Source: an uncultured SAR324 cluster bacterium
Lineage (GTDB): Bacteria; SAR324; NAC60-12
Direction of reading: 5' to 3'
NCBI GenBank assembly: GCA_905182865.1
Contig: CAJJCY010000004.1
Location: 124,001 to 188,000, forward strand
DNA length: 64,000 bases
Shown here one piece after another: positions 43,973-53,570 of the stretch. Every line of letters starts with the position of its first letter. Positions within the stretch are counted from its first letter, which is position 1. The notes below the pieces were generated by a model that searched no databases, was not told where the DNA came from, and saw nothing but the letters and a program-made list of their open reading frames with translations. A program made the position numbers and the translations under genes.

Positions 43973-46429
43973 TTACATCAAATGATGAGGATCTACATCA
44001 ATTTGAATCAACTCATCACGTCTCGTTGAAGGCGGTGTTTCTAAAACCTGTTTTAATAAACGCAAAATGGCTCGTACATTATCTGCTTTCAGTAAAAGCT
44101 GCCAGCGAAAACGGTTACGTAATTTTTTCATCGGTGCTTCTATCGGTCCAATCACTTGTACTGAATCAATCGGTTTGATCTCACTGGTAAACTGGTCAGT
44201 GTTTGAATAGTTTTTTTTGTTAGAATAAAAAAATTGAATCTTTTCAGCTATTTCCCAAATCAAATTTTCAGCTCGTTTTTCATGAGGACTGCTGCAGACA
44301 ACCAAAGTCAGTGAATGAAAAGGCGGCATCCGGAGATTCTGACGTCGTTCAAGCTCCAGTTCCCGGAATTGCCTGGTATCGTGTCCTTTTGCACAAAGTA
44401 AACTATGGTGCCTGGGATTATGAGTTTGAATCAGCACCTTACCTGGTTTATAACCTCGTCCGGCACGTCCAGCTACTTGCGTTAATAGTTGAAATGTCCG
44501 TTCACTTGCACGGAAATCCGGAATGTTTAGCGAAAGATCAGATAATATTACTCCTACAAGAGTCACTTCCGGGAAGTCATGGCCTTTGGTTACTAATTGT
44601 GTTCCAATTACGATATCTACTTCGTGTCTGCGGATACGATCGTGCATTTTAGAAAGAGCATGTTTGCCGTGTAATGTGTCCCGATCCATACGTAAAATAC
44701 GAGCCGCAGGAAAAAACATTTTAAGATTTTTTTCGACTTGCTCGGTTCCTGTACCTATTATTATTGGTGCGTGATCACTTCCGCATTCAGGGCATCTCTG
44801 AACCAAAGGTTTAACAAAGTCACATTGATGACATTGCACCTGATTTACTACTTGATGGTAAACTAAACTCAGACTGCAATTGGGGCAAGTGAATGTCGAT
44901 TCGCACTTTGAACAACGGACTAAAGGCGCAAATCCGCGACGATTCAAAAAAACAATACTTTGCTCCTTCTTCAGTAAACATAGGCGCAGGGCTTCAACCA
45001 ACTCGCTGGAAAAGTACGGACTTCCTTTCTGTCCGGGTACCGTTTTCATATCCAATAACCTGACTTCAGGTAAGAGTGCCTGATTAATGCGTGAAGTTAA
45101 GCTTAAAAGCTCATATTTACCGTTGCTTACATTGTTTGAAGATTCCAGTGAAGGAGTGGCTGAACCAAGTAAAACTGTTGCACCAGCCTCATATCCGCGA
45201 AAAATAGCAACATCTCGTCCGTGATAACGCGGAGTTTCGCCCTGTTTGTAGGAAGGATCATGTTCTTCATCTATCACAATCAGTCCCAGGTTCTTCATTG
45301 GAGAAAAGACTGCACTGCGTGCTCCAATTACAATTGATGCAAATCCATGACGTACCCTTGACCACTCGTCAAAACGTTCACCATCATCCATACCACTATG
45401 TAAGCCTATGTCCCCAGTAAACCTATCTTCAAACCTTGAAAATAATTGAGGGGTTAGATTAATCTCTGGGACAAGAATAAGTACAGACTTATCCTCTTTA
45501 AGGCATTGCTCGGCAAGCCTAAGATAAACCTCTGTTTTTCCGCTTCCTGTTATACCTTCAAGTAAATAAGTACGGTAAGTTCCGTTTTTCAGTGAATCTG
45601 AAAGCTTTTCAAAAACTGATTTCTGTTCTGGAGTTAACTCCTTAAATGGTTCTATTTCAGGAAGTCCTCCTTCCATAAATCTGCGGTAAATTCTTTTTTC
45701 AAAAAACTCAATGTGACCGTCTTCTTTTAGTTTTTTTAACGCCTGTGATGGAGCATTGACTCTGTTTTGAACTTGGCTCCAACATATTTCACGATTTTCA
45801 TTTAATATTTCAAATATTTGCTGTCTTTTTGTTTTACGCAGAGAAACGGAATTATTCGGATTATCAGGTTTGAGCAGACGTATCCAGCGTTCCATTTTTG
45901 GCTTTGTCTTTTGCCCAATTAACACCTGAGTTGATTGAACTTGATCTTTGGAAAGCCAGTTACGCAGTTGTTGGTGGTCACGTTCATCAGGGTTGCACTG
46001 AAGCCATTCCTGTTGTGTCCAAGTTGGTTGCGTATCTAACAGAATTTTGGGTTTTTGGCTCAGTGTGTCCAGGCCGGGAAGTGAGGTTGTTTGGGTAGTA
46101 TAAGTTGTACGTAAACGCAAGGTAAGTCCACCTGGAATTGCAGCATTAAGAGTTTCACCCCATGCGCAAAAATAGTACTCAGAAGTCCATTTTGTGAGTT
46201 TCAGTAATTCTTCAGAAAATAGTGGTTCCTCGTCTACAAGTGTTTCAACATATTTTAGCCTAGTAATTCCGGAATGTTTTTTAACACGAACGATGACTCC
46301 ACCCTTTTTTTGTGCTCCAAAAGGCACAAGAACTTGTAATCCTTTTTCTGGAACTAGAGTAAGATTTTCCGGCCAGTGATAATCAAACGATTTTCGAATT
46401 GGTAAATTTAGGGCAACTTCAACGATCAT
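43973..46429 (-). CDS. priA: Primosomal protein N' (PriA helicase)
   Basis: 818 residues. An N-terminal 3'-DNA-binding domain (VEVALNLPIRKSFDYHWPE, VLVPFGAQKKGGVIVRVKK) precedes a superfamily 2 helicase core with Walker A LEGITGSGKTEVYLRLAEQ and motif II VIDEEHDPSYKQ. GSATPSLES and QLLTQVAGRAGRG are also present. The zinc-binding cysteines are in RCSKCESTFTCPNCSLSL and QCHQCDFVKPLVQRCPECG (eight Cys). PriA restarts stalled replication forks. It is intact and ends 3 bases after the neighbour starts, suggesting an operon with the phosphomannose isomerase-like gene. Confidence 0.95.
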   Translation of the reverse strand: MIVEVALNLPIRKSFDYHWPENLTLVPEKGLQVLVPFGAQKKGGVIVRVKKHSGITRLKYVETLVDEEPLFSEELLKLTKWTSEYYFCAWGETLNAAIPGGLTLRLRTTYTTQTTSLPGLDTLSQKPKILLDTQPTWTQQEWLQCNPDERDHQQLRNWLSKDQVQSTQVLIGQKTKPKMERWIRLLKPDNPNNSVSLRKTKRQQIFEILNENREICWSQVQNRVNAPSQALKKLKEDGHIEFFEKRIYRRFMEGGLPEIEPFKELTPEQKSVFEKLSDSLKNGTYRTYLLEGITGSGKTEVYLRLAEQCLKEDKSVLILVPEINLTPQLFSRFEDRFTGDIGLHSGMDDGERFDEWSRVRHGFASIVIGARSAVFSPMKNLGLIVIDEEHDPSYKQGETPRYHGRDVAIFRGYEAGATVLLGSATPSLESSNNVSNGKYELLSLTSRINQALLPEVRLLDMKTVPGQKGSPYFSSELVEALRLCLLKKEQSIVFLNRRGFAPLVRCSKCESTFTCPNCSLSLVYHQVVNQVQCHQCDFVKPLVQRCPECGSDHAPIIIGTGTEQVEKNLKMFFPAARILRMDRDTLHGKHALSKMHDRIRRHEVDIVIGTQLVTKGHDFPEVTLVGVILSDLSLNIPDFRASERTFQLLTQVAGRAGRGYKPGKVLIQTHNPRHHSLLCAKGHDTRQFRELELERRQNLRMPPFHSLTLVVCSSPHEKRAENLIWEIAEKIQFFYSNKKNYSNTDQFTSEIKPIDSVQVIGPIEAPMKKLRNRFRWQLLLKADNVRAILRLLKQVLETPPSTRRDELIQIDVDPHHLM

Positions 46430-46432
46430 GTA

Positions 46433-47905
46433 TTATTTTGGTATTGCCTTTAAGCAAATTAGTGGAATTTTTTCAGTGTTTTCCAACCGATAACTACCTA
46501 CTCCAACAGGTAAAAACAAGGCCTCTTCACGATTTAATTTAACTGGAGAACCACTTTTAGGTATAATACTGGCCTGTCCGGAGATGGTAATTAGCAAATG
46601 GTATTTTCCATCCAGTTGATCCTCCCAAATAGTTTCCGGTTCCAAACATATTCGATCAGCCGTAAATTGAGGAAAATCAACAAAACGTTCTATCAGCAAA
46701 CCGGAGGATTTGTGCAAGCATTCAAGTTCAGGAGGTTCATAAACTACTGGGAGCATTTTGTTTAAAGCGTCATCAGTATCCCAATGATTTTGGGTGAGAA
46801 CTTTTTGAGCAAACATCAGTATTAGACGCTCGTAATGCGGTGTTTGAAATTCAATGACTTTAATTCCATGTCGAAGAGAATGCATTTGAAACACCGGAAA
46901 GCTGATGATGTCACCAACTTTTACCTGACAGTCACCAACAAAATTTGAAGCTTTCTGTCTTAATTTAATTTCCTGTTCATGTAGTTCATTCGGAATGTCT
47001 TCGGTAGAATCATCAATTTGGCGTCGTATTTTTTCATATTCATTAATTGTTTCCCTGAAATTTTTCAGGAGAATTTCTACCCATTTTGACCCATGTATTT
47101 TCTGATAATCCTTGATTTTTTCCGGATGTAGTCCAGCCTTGATGATTCCTGTTCCAGATGGCCAGGCTGTTTGGTCAATTTCTGTAACCACGTAAACTTC
47201 CCATTTCTGTTCATGCAATTCATAATACAAATCTCCAGTCACATCCTCAGAAACAGGATTTAGTGTTTTGAGCAAAATCAGCGATTCAGGATGATCGGCA
47301 AGCACTTGTTTTTTAAAAATATTCAGTGCATAAGGTAACTCTGTTTTTCCATATTCGTCTGTAACTTTCACCACACCGCGTTTTTCTACTCCTGTGTACC
47401 ATCCTTCATGTCCCCATGGTTTTGGGATATTCAGGACTTCGAGGCGTAAAGACTGTTCTGGATTGACTATTACGGCATGTCTGTTTTTTGCAACAGATTC
47501 GAGTGGAGCATCAGGATTTTGTGCGATTATTTCCTTGAGAGTTTCCGGATTGAGCTTGTTTTTCCAGACACTACCTTGCTTTTTTAATGTTACGTTTTTA
47601 TTGTTGTGATTCGATTTTTGAAGTTTGATTTCAATAAATTCCTGAAAGGAAACCTGTTCAGAGTTTCCTGTCCATGTTTCTAAACGTTTTCGATCAATTA
47701 AAAGTAAGAAAAATTGAACTGCCTGAAGATCAATTTCAGAAAGTAAGTAATCTGCGATTTTGCCTCCGTCTGGTATTTCAATCTCAGTAAAGTCATGCAA
47801 ATTGAGGTGTGCAAACCAAATTGATGATCCTGAATCAGACTCAAGTAACTGAGAAATTTCTAAACAGGAAAGCAAGTTTTTTATAGAAAAATCTTGTGAA
47901 GTCAT
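46433..47905 (-). CDS. Cupin protein resembling type I phosphomannose isomerase
   Basis: 490 residues. The middle contains NIPKPWGHEGWYTGVEKRG, like the WG-x-E-x-W motif of mannose-6-phosphate isomerases and related cupins. A later stretch has VGDIISFPVFQMHSLRHGIKVIEFQTPHYERLI, like the isomerase metal/lid segment. The C-terminus is a cupin-like sheet ending VKLNREEALFLPVGVGSYRLENTEKIPLICLK. The first 150 residues match nothing I know. Function as a sugar-phosphate isomerase is plausible but not certain; metal-binding His/Glu residues are incomplete by eye. It follows the racemase-like gene by 3 bases, with priA next. Confidence 0.5.
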   Translation of the reverse strand: MTSQDFSIKNLLSCLEISQLLESDSGSSIWFAHLNLHDFTEIEIPDGGKIADYLLSEIDLQAVQFFLLLIDRKRLETWTGNSEQVSFQEFIEIKLQKSNHNNKNVTLKKQGSVWKNKLNPETLKEIIAQNPDAPLESVAKNRHAVIVNPEQSLRLEVLNIPKPWGHEGWYTGVEKRGVVKVTDEYGKTELPYALNIFKKQVLADHPESLILLKTLNPVSEDVTGDLYYELHEQKWEVYVVTEIDQTAWPSGTGIIKAGLHPEKIKDYQKIHGSKWVEILLKNFRETINEYEKIRRQIDDSTEDIPNELHEQEIKLRQKASNFVGDCQVKVGDIISFPVFQMHSLRHGIKVIEFQTPHYERLILMFAQKVLTQNHWDTDDALNKMLPVVYEPPELECLHKSSGLLIERFVDFPQFTADRICLEPETIWEDQLDGKYHLLITISGQASIIPKSGSPVKLNREEALFLPVGVGSYRLENTEKIPLICLKAIPK

Positions 47906-47908
47906 GGA

Positions 47909-48829
47909 TTAAGGATTAAGCAGTTCTGGACAAATCCTGGTATTATTAAGTGCATCAGCCGTTGTAGGTGAGATAGGACTCAGTAATTGCATCAGTGTGA
48001 TTATTTCCTGATCAGGTATAGCATAAGGTGTTACAAACTCAACAGAAAATGCCTTTGATTCAGTTGAACTGGGATTTAGATTATTAGAAACGGTTTTGAC
48101 TAAATTTTCAGCAGCAGCAAGATTGGGGTTAAGCAGAGTTATATTGTAGAATCCTTCTTCATTAAAAGCCTTTTGGAAAAGGTCTTGACGATAACCATAA
48201 TGAGTACAAGCAAGAAAAACCAACAAAGTATCTATGTGTTTTTTAGGTAATTTCAGTATGGATTTTTGAACCCAGTGCCGGATACGTCCTTCTACAAATA
48301 AGCTATCCGGATCATTAGAAATTTGAGTTGCCAAATCCGGACAACCCTGAGAAATGATTCGTATTTTCTCAACACCCTTCTCAAACAGTTCGTTTTGAAA
48401 AGATTCGCTATTAATCATTGTGGGAGTTCCAAAGATGATAGCCGATGATTTAGGATCATCGAGCAGACTGGATAAAAGCATCTTGACACCAATCTGAAGA
48501 ATCCCTTCAATTTTAACAGTCTTTTCAGATGGAATTTCCAAGTCATCCAATAGTACAGACAGCGTTCCACAAGCGACAAAAATGTGATGTGGAGCAAAAA
48601 TCTTTTCAGTGTTCCTGAGGATTATTTCAAACGTTTTAAGCTGTTCTGCTCTTCCGGACATGGAATTGTATCCACGATTATTTGAAGGAACAGCGTTAAT
48701 GTAAGTGATTTGTAAATCGTCAGCGGGATTATTTGGATAGTTTCCCCCCGGAGGATCTGATAATAGTTGTAGAAGCTTAGCACAAACAGACAGACCTCCA
48801 AGTCCTGAGTCTGTGATAACAAGTTTCAT
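47909..48829 (-). CDS. Glutamate racemase-like protein (MurI superfamily)
   Basis: 306 residues. The N-terminus MKLVITDSGLGGLSVCAKLL carries the MurI DSGxGGLSV motif. The catalytic-cysteine positions are in FVACGTLSVLLDD (about residue 90) and VFLACTHYGYRQDL (about 210), as in glutamate racemases. It is longer than typical MurI (260-280) and has a longer insertion before the first motif region (DPPGGNYPNNPADDLQ). A cell-wall D-Glu supply or another racemase role is possible. It is tightly linked to the phosphomannose isomerase-like gene, so a nonstandard role remains open. Confidence 0.7.
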   Translation of the reverse strand: MKLVITDSGLGGLSVCAKLLQLLSDPPGGNYPNNPADDLQITYINAVPSNNRGYNSMSGRAEQLKTFEIILRNTEKIFAPHHIFVACGTLSVLLDDLEIPSEKTVKIEGILQIGVKMLLSSLLDDPKSSAIIFGTPTMINSESFQNELFEKGVEKIRIISQGCPDLATQISNDPDSLFVEGRIRHWVQKSILKLPKKHIDTLLVFLACTHYGYRQDLFQKAFNEEGFYNITLLNPNLAAAENLVKTVSNNLNPSSTESKAFSVEFVTPYAIPDQEIITLMQLLSPISPTTADALNNTRICPELLNP

Positions 48830-48971
48830 GAAGATATTTTATTGGCAGGTGATGTTGATCAGAAATAATGCATCTAACCTTATCCTGAGACTTGGCCAAA
48901 TTCAAACTAATAGTGTTTACAGTATGAATATTGGAGTAGAATTACTTGGGTCTTACTTAAAAGGTTTTACC

Positions 48972-49085
48972 TTTGTCATTCCAGATTTTATCCGGGATCC
49001 AGATACACTGTTCAGCTTGATTACAAGATCTGAATCATTTCTCCTGGATTCCGTGTCTATGCTAATTACCGCCCGGAATGAAAAA
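48972..49085. repeat. Dispersed imperfect palindromic repeat, copy 2
   Basis: Begins TTTGTCATTCCAGATTTT, contains TATCCGGGATCCAG and CTCCTGGATTCCG, and ends CCCGGAATGAAAAAG. The arms (GTCATTCC/GGAATGA and GGATCCAG/CTGGATTCC) form nested inverted repeats. It is related to the copy at 19420-19530. It lies in the 716-base gap between the racemase-like gene and pnp; the rest of that gap has no gene. Confidence 0.6.
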
Positions 49086-49471
49086 GAGAAAAATTGAAAG
49101 AAGCATATCTATTGATCTTGTTAGTCTACTTTTTTGGAAAAGGAACTTAAATAACTGAAGAGAAGAGTGTATAGTGCTATTTTCTGGAAATACCCTGCAG
49201 TTGTCTTTGTTAATCGACTAATTACTTTTTGACATTATTGAATAATATTATTTTTTAGCAAGGTTTTATTATGCGGGACTTTAAATAACTCAGGAGTCAT
49301 GTTTTGTCGTAAAGTACTTATATTATTGTACTCGGCTTGTAATCTCGAACAAAGAATTAAGATCTAATAAATACTGCTATATAATCAGTCCCCTCACAGA
49401 CGTTCTGGCTGACACAATTAAACTAGTAACAGTAGATAAACTAATGGGATAGAATTAAGTTTCAGGTGGGA

Positions 49472-49510
49472 TGTCTGCTCATCCTGTTTTTGAAACAGGA
49501 TGAGCAGACA
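49472..49510 (-). terminator. 18 bp perfect hairpin downstream of pnp
   Basis: TGTCTGCTCATCCTGTTT (49472-49489) pairs perfectly with 49493-49510 around a 3-base loop. It lies 36 bases after the pnp stop codon and probably ends the rimP-to-pnp operon on the minus strand. The U-rich flank is on the plus strand (ATTTTATAT), so it could also stop plus-strand transcripts. Confidence 0.65.
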
Positions 49511-49545
49511 ATTTTATATACATGGTTTGTGGTCAATTTTCTGAA

Positions 49546-51598
49546 TTAGACGTCTTTGATACTGAGCTGAATTTTACCTCGTCTGTCAACACCGGTTGCT
49601 TTAACGGTGACAATATCACCCTCTTTGCAAACATCTGTAACTTTTTCGACTCTTCCTTCTGCCAAATTTGAAATGTGTACAAGCCCTTCTGTTCCAGGGA
49701 AAACTTCGACAAATGCACCAAAGTCCATCACCTTCTTGACAGGTCCGGTATAAGTTTCTCCAATCTCAATTGATCGAGTCAGGTTTTGAACAATTTCCAG
49801 AGCATCATCCACCGCTTGATGGTCACGTGACATGATGGAAACAATACCATCATCATCGATGTTAATCTTTACACCGGTTTTCTCAACAATACTCTTAATC
49901 ATTTTACCACCAGGTCCAATGACCGTACCGATTTTATCCTGTGCAATTTTATGAGTGATAAAGCGGGGCGCATAAGTAGATAGACCACTACGGGATTCTT
50001 TCAGTGCTTTTGCCATTTCCCCCAAAATGTGCAGTCGGCCTTCGCGTGCCTGCATCAGAGCTTGTTCAACTACTTTCTGTCCAAGTCCCTTGATTTTAAT
50101 ATCCATTTGCAGGGCGGTTATTCCGGTTTCTGTACCAATAACTTTAAAATCCATGTCACCCAGATGATCTTCGTCACCAAGAATATCTGAAAGTATAACG
50201 TTGTTTTTACCTTCACTGATGAGCCCCATGGCAATCCCAGCGGTTGGTTCCTTGAGAGGAACACCGGCATCCATCATGGCCAGAGAACCAGCACAGACAG
50301 TAGCCATTGAAGACGAACCATTTGATTCAAGAATTTCAGAAACAAGACGAATTGTATAAGGAAATTCAGCTTTTGTTGGCATAACCGGAGTTAATCCGCG
50401 TTTAGCTAGGTTTCCATGGCCAATTTCTCGTCTCTTTGGTCCAAGAGGCATACCAATTTCACCAACACTGTATGCAGGAAAGTTATAATGCAGCATAAAC
50501 TGATTGTGCTGCTCACCATTTAAACTTTCTATTCTTTGTGCATCTTCGCCCAGAGTTAAGCAGTGAGCGAGGCCTTGCAGCAAAATACCTGTTATGGTTA
50601 ATGGAAAAGGATCAATCTATTGGTCTGATTTCAGTAGGTTAACAATTTCGATAAAGATGTTCTTGTTTTGTGCTTTACATTTATTAGATGTCAGCAAATA
50701 TTTGACTTAGTTCTTTTGCAGAATCTCCATCAGGTGAATCTCCAAGAATTTCATTTTTTATTTCATCTTTTAATGTGTCCAGACGTTCATACCGCTCTAT
50801 TTTATCTTTAATCCTTAAAGCTTCATTAAGTCGTTTTGGTGTAATTGCCTCAACTTTTGATTTTAATTCTAAATCTACAACCGGCACATCTACAGTACGT
50901 TTTTTCTTACCAACACTCTTCATCAGCTCTTCCTGCATTTCAATGATTGGCAGGACTGCTTCCTGACCATACCAAAGTGCATCCAGCATAATTTCTTCAC
51001 TCACACCAACAGCTTCACCCTCCACCATTAAAATTGCATCTTTGGATGCAGCCATAAAGATGTTAAGTTCACTTACTTCAAGTTGTTCTGGACTAGGATT
51101 GGTTACAAATTTGCCATCAATTCTCCCAACTCTGACACCTCCAAGAGGATTGTGAAAAGGAATATCCGAAATAGCCAACGCTGCAGAAGCGCCGTTCATA
51201 GCAGCAACATCAGATGGATGTATCAGGTCGTGACTTAAAACAGTTGCCGCAATCATTGTTTCTGCCAGGTAATTGTCTTCAAATGCTGGACGCAGCGGAC
51301 GATCTATAATGCGTGAAATCAGAGTTTCGCTATCTGAAAGTCGAGATTCACGTTTTAAGAAACCTCCAGGAATCCGTCCGGATGCATATCCTTTTTCAAC
51401 ATAAAAAACTGAAAGTGGGAAAAAATCTGCTCCTGTCCCTGATCCTTTTGCTGCAGTTACAGCTACAAGTACTACTGTGTCACCGTATGTTACTAATACG
51501 GATCCGTTGGCCTGTTTGGCCATTCTTCCGGTTTCCAGCTTCATAGTTGCTGGTCCAAATTCTCTTTCTACTATCTTCATTCTACTCCTAATTATCAA
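49546..51598 (-). CDS. pnp: Polynucleotide phosphorylase, coding sequence broken in the middle
   Basis: The upstream part (51598-50684: [48 protein letters not shown]) is the first RNase PH-like domain plus the linker ending [12 protein letters not shown] follows at once. The downstream part (from about 50583) has [31 protein letters not shown], then IMDAGVPL-like [13 protein letters not shown] ([19 protein letters not shown]) and S1 ([17 protein letters not shown]) domains follow. Between them about 100 bases are corrupted: EIRPID and [11 protein letters not shown] are visible in different frames, but the expected RIDGRD segment is missing. PNPase degrades RNA 3' to 5'. It is the last gene of the operon. 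Confidence 0.88.
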
Positions 51599-51862
51599 CG
51601 TTCTACCGGTTCTAACTTAACGGCACTGCCTGTTATTAATGTCTGAATTCCGGTATTCTTTAAATTTCAGCATACAAATTCTTTCTTCTTTCCTGAATTG
51701 GAAAAAATAATCTTACAGTTATGGACAGTGCTAAAAGCAATGTTCATAAAACAATTTTCAATAAGCTGAAAAAAAGTACTGTAAAGAAGGAAAGCAGACT
51801 TGATGCTACATGATACGGGGGAATTGCAAAGGTAGAATTCAGCTTTTGCTAAATTATACCTG

Positions 51863-51896
51863 ACAGAAGACCAGCCCCCGTGGACAAGTCTTCTGT
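51863..51896 (-). terminator. Hairpin between rpsO and pnp
   Basis: ACAGAAGAC (51863-51871) pairs with GTCTTCTGT (51888-51896), a 9 bp stem with a GC-rich 16-base loop, 16 bases after the rpsO stop. On the minus strand no U-run follows, but TATAAT occurs just beyond. It could act as the rpsO terminator or a processing site in the pnp leader. The remaining 313-base gap has no gene. Confidence 0.45.
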
Positions 51897-51911
51897 GAAG
51901 TTTTGTATGAC

Positions 51912-52181
51912 TCACTTGACGCGAATCTCTAGTTGTTTAGTAATAGCGGAATAGCTCTCGCTATTTCTGTTCTTAAGATAATTCATGAAATTTCGTCGTT
52001 GACCAACTAGTTTCAACAAACCACGTCGTGAACTAAAATCCTTTGGTTGGCTTCGTAAATGGTCTGTCAATGAATTAATTCGCTTGGAAAGTAATGCTAC
52101 CTGTACTTCTGTAGATCCGGTATCAGCATTATTTTTTCCGAACTTGTTTACAATTTCTACTTTTTGATTTTTTGTCAGCAT
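51912..52181 (-). CDS. rpsO: 30S ribosomal protein S15
   Basis: 89 residues: MLTKNQKVEIVNKFGKNNADTGSTEVQVALLSKRINSLTDHLRSQPKDFSSRRGLLKLVGQRRNFMNYLK is a standard S15 pattern, with the rRNA-binding TGS-x-E-V-Q and H-x(3)-H-like regions. Length is normal and intact. It sits between truB and pnp in the usual order. Confidence 0.97.
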   Translation of the reverse strand: MLTKNQKVEIVNKFGKNNADTGSTEVQVALLSKRINSLTDHLRSQPKDFSSRRGLLKLVGQRRNFMNYLKNRNSESYSAITKQLEIRVK

Positions 52182-52199
52182 ATAAGACTATTTTATTTT

Positions 52200-53132
52200 C
52201 TATACAAATACCTTTATTGGATGAAAAAAACTTGCCTCATTCTCCCACATAATGTGGCCGATAGCAACTAAATTTTGGCAAGAATCAACAACTTTGGTTT
52301 TAACTGAATTTGTCTCTGACTCTATTACACAATTTTCAGTCAATTTTACGCCACTATCAGTCCAGTTTTGTTGAAAAAATTCAACACTACGTCCCTGTTT
52401 GATGGAAACAACCATTTCAGCAGAACCTACGATTGTGTTAAGGTGATCCAGCAACTCTAATGGAGAAATCCACGGCACATTATTTTCGGTTACTGTTTCT
52501 TCTAGTTTTTCTATTGATATAGAATTACCACTTTTAAACCACTTTCCACAAGCTAAACGATCCAGAGAAGTTAGATGTGCTCCAACTTTCAACTTCTGTC
52601 CAAGATCATTTGCCAATGCCCGGATGTATGTACCTTTAGAACAGTGTATCCGGATTTTAACGAAGGGAAGATCTACAGCTTCTACGTCTAATTCATGGAA
52701 TATTACCGACCTTGTTTTAGCAGGAACTTTCAATCCTTGTCTTGCAAGTTTATAGGAAGGAATACCCTTGATTTTTGACGCAGAATATGCAGGAACTTGC
52801 TGCTTCTGTGTCCCTAGAAATGTGTATACAGCTTTTGTAACCTGTTCCGAATTTAAATCACCTATATTATGACTCTCAGTTACCCTACCTTCTGCGTCAA
52901 ATGTGTCAGTGGATTCACCTAATTTACATAATGCACGGTAAGTTTTGTCAGTATCATTGAACAAAGGAATCAGGCGCGTTGCCTGTCCCAAAAATACAGG
53001 TAAAACTCCTGTTGCCATGGGATCTAAAGTCCCGAGATGCCCCACTTTTTTTTCATCAAACTTCCGTTTAATGAAACGAACGACATCAAAAGAAGTCCAT
53101 CCCTGAGCCTTATTGATGTTGATTATCCGCAA
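52200..53132 (-). CDS. truB: tRNA pseudouridine-55 synthase
   Basis: 310 residues. TruB motifs are INKAQGWTSFDVVRFIKRKF, GHLGTLDPMATGVLPVFLGQATRL with the catalytic Asp in TLDPMATG, and QVPAYSASKIKGIPSYKLARQG. IHCSKGTYIRALANDLGQKLKVGAHLTSL follows. It isomerises U55 in the T-loop of tRNAs. It has a short C-terminal domain (about residues 235-310) lacking a complete PUA. Intact, in the standard rbfA-truB-rpsO order. Confidence 0.95.
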   Translation of the reverse strand: MRIININKAQGWTSFDVVRFIKRKFDEKKVGHLGTLDPMATGVLPVFLGQATRLIPLFNDTDKTYRALCKLGESTDTFDAEGRVTESHNIGDLNSEQVTKAVYTFLGTQKQQVPAYSASKIKGIPSYKLARQGLKVPAKTRSVIFHELDVEAVDLPFVKIRIHCSKGTYIRALANDLGQKLKVGAHLTSLDRLACGKWFKSGNSISIEKLEETVTENNVPWISPLELLDHLNTIVGSAEMVVSIKQGRSVEFFQQNWTDSGVKLTENCVIESETNSVKTKVVDSCQNLVAIGHIMWENEASFFHPIKVFV

Positions 53133-53180
53133 GTAATTCTTTATTTATATTCGAATATCAAAAAGGATATTAACCGGACT

Positions 53181-53564
53181 CTATTCATTTTTGTCAAATT
53201 CAGATTCTTTCTGCTGTCCAGTATCTTCCGGAAGTACGTTTCGCAACAATATTTCAATTTCATCACTGTGGTCAAATCCTCCGTCGTACTCAAAAGTCAA
53301 ATGTGGTGTGTTTCTAGTTTTGAGGACTTTCCCCAATTTTCGACTAAAAAATCCTGATGCATGATTTAAAGATGCAATTAATTCTTCTTTGCCTTTGGTT
53401 GGAAAAATTGAAACATAGACTTTTGCTGAGGTCAAACTTGGAGTTGTTTCAACTCTGCTGATTGTAACATTGCTGAAACGTGGGTCACTGCTTTGAAAAA
53501 GAAGCACTTCAGATAAACGACGATGCACCAAAGTGCTGGAATTGCTTCTACTTGTTTTATGCAT
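53181..53564 (-). CDS. rbfA: Ribosome-binding factor A
   Basis: 127 residues with the KH-like RbfA fold: RRLSEVLLFQSSDPRFSNVTISRVETTPSLTSAKVYVSIF, then LNHASGFFSRKLGKVLKTRNTPHLTFEYDGGFDHSDEIEILL. It helps late 16S rRNA processing and 30S assembly. The acidic tail ends GQQKESEFDKNE. It follows infB after 6 bases. Confidence 0.94.
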   Translation of the reverse strand: MHKTSRSNSSTLVHRRLSEVLLFQSSDPRFSNVTISRVETTPSLTSAKVYVSIFPTKGKEELIASLNHASGFFSRKLGKVLKTRNTPHLTFEYDGGFDHSDEIEILLRNVLPEDTGQQKESEFDKNE

Positions 53565-53570
53565 AATAAA

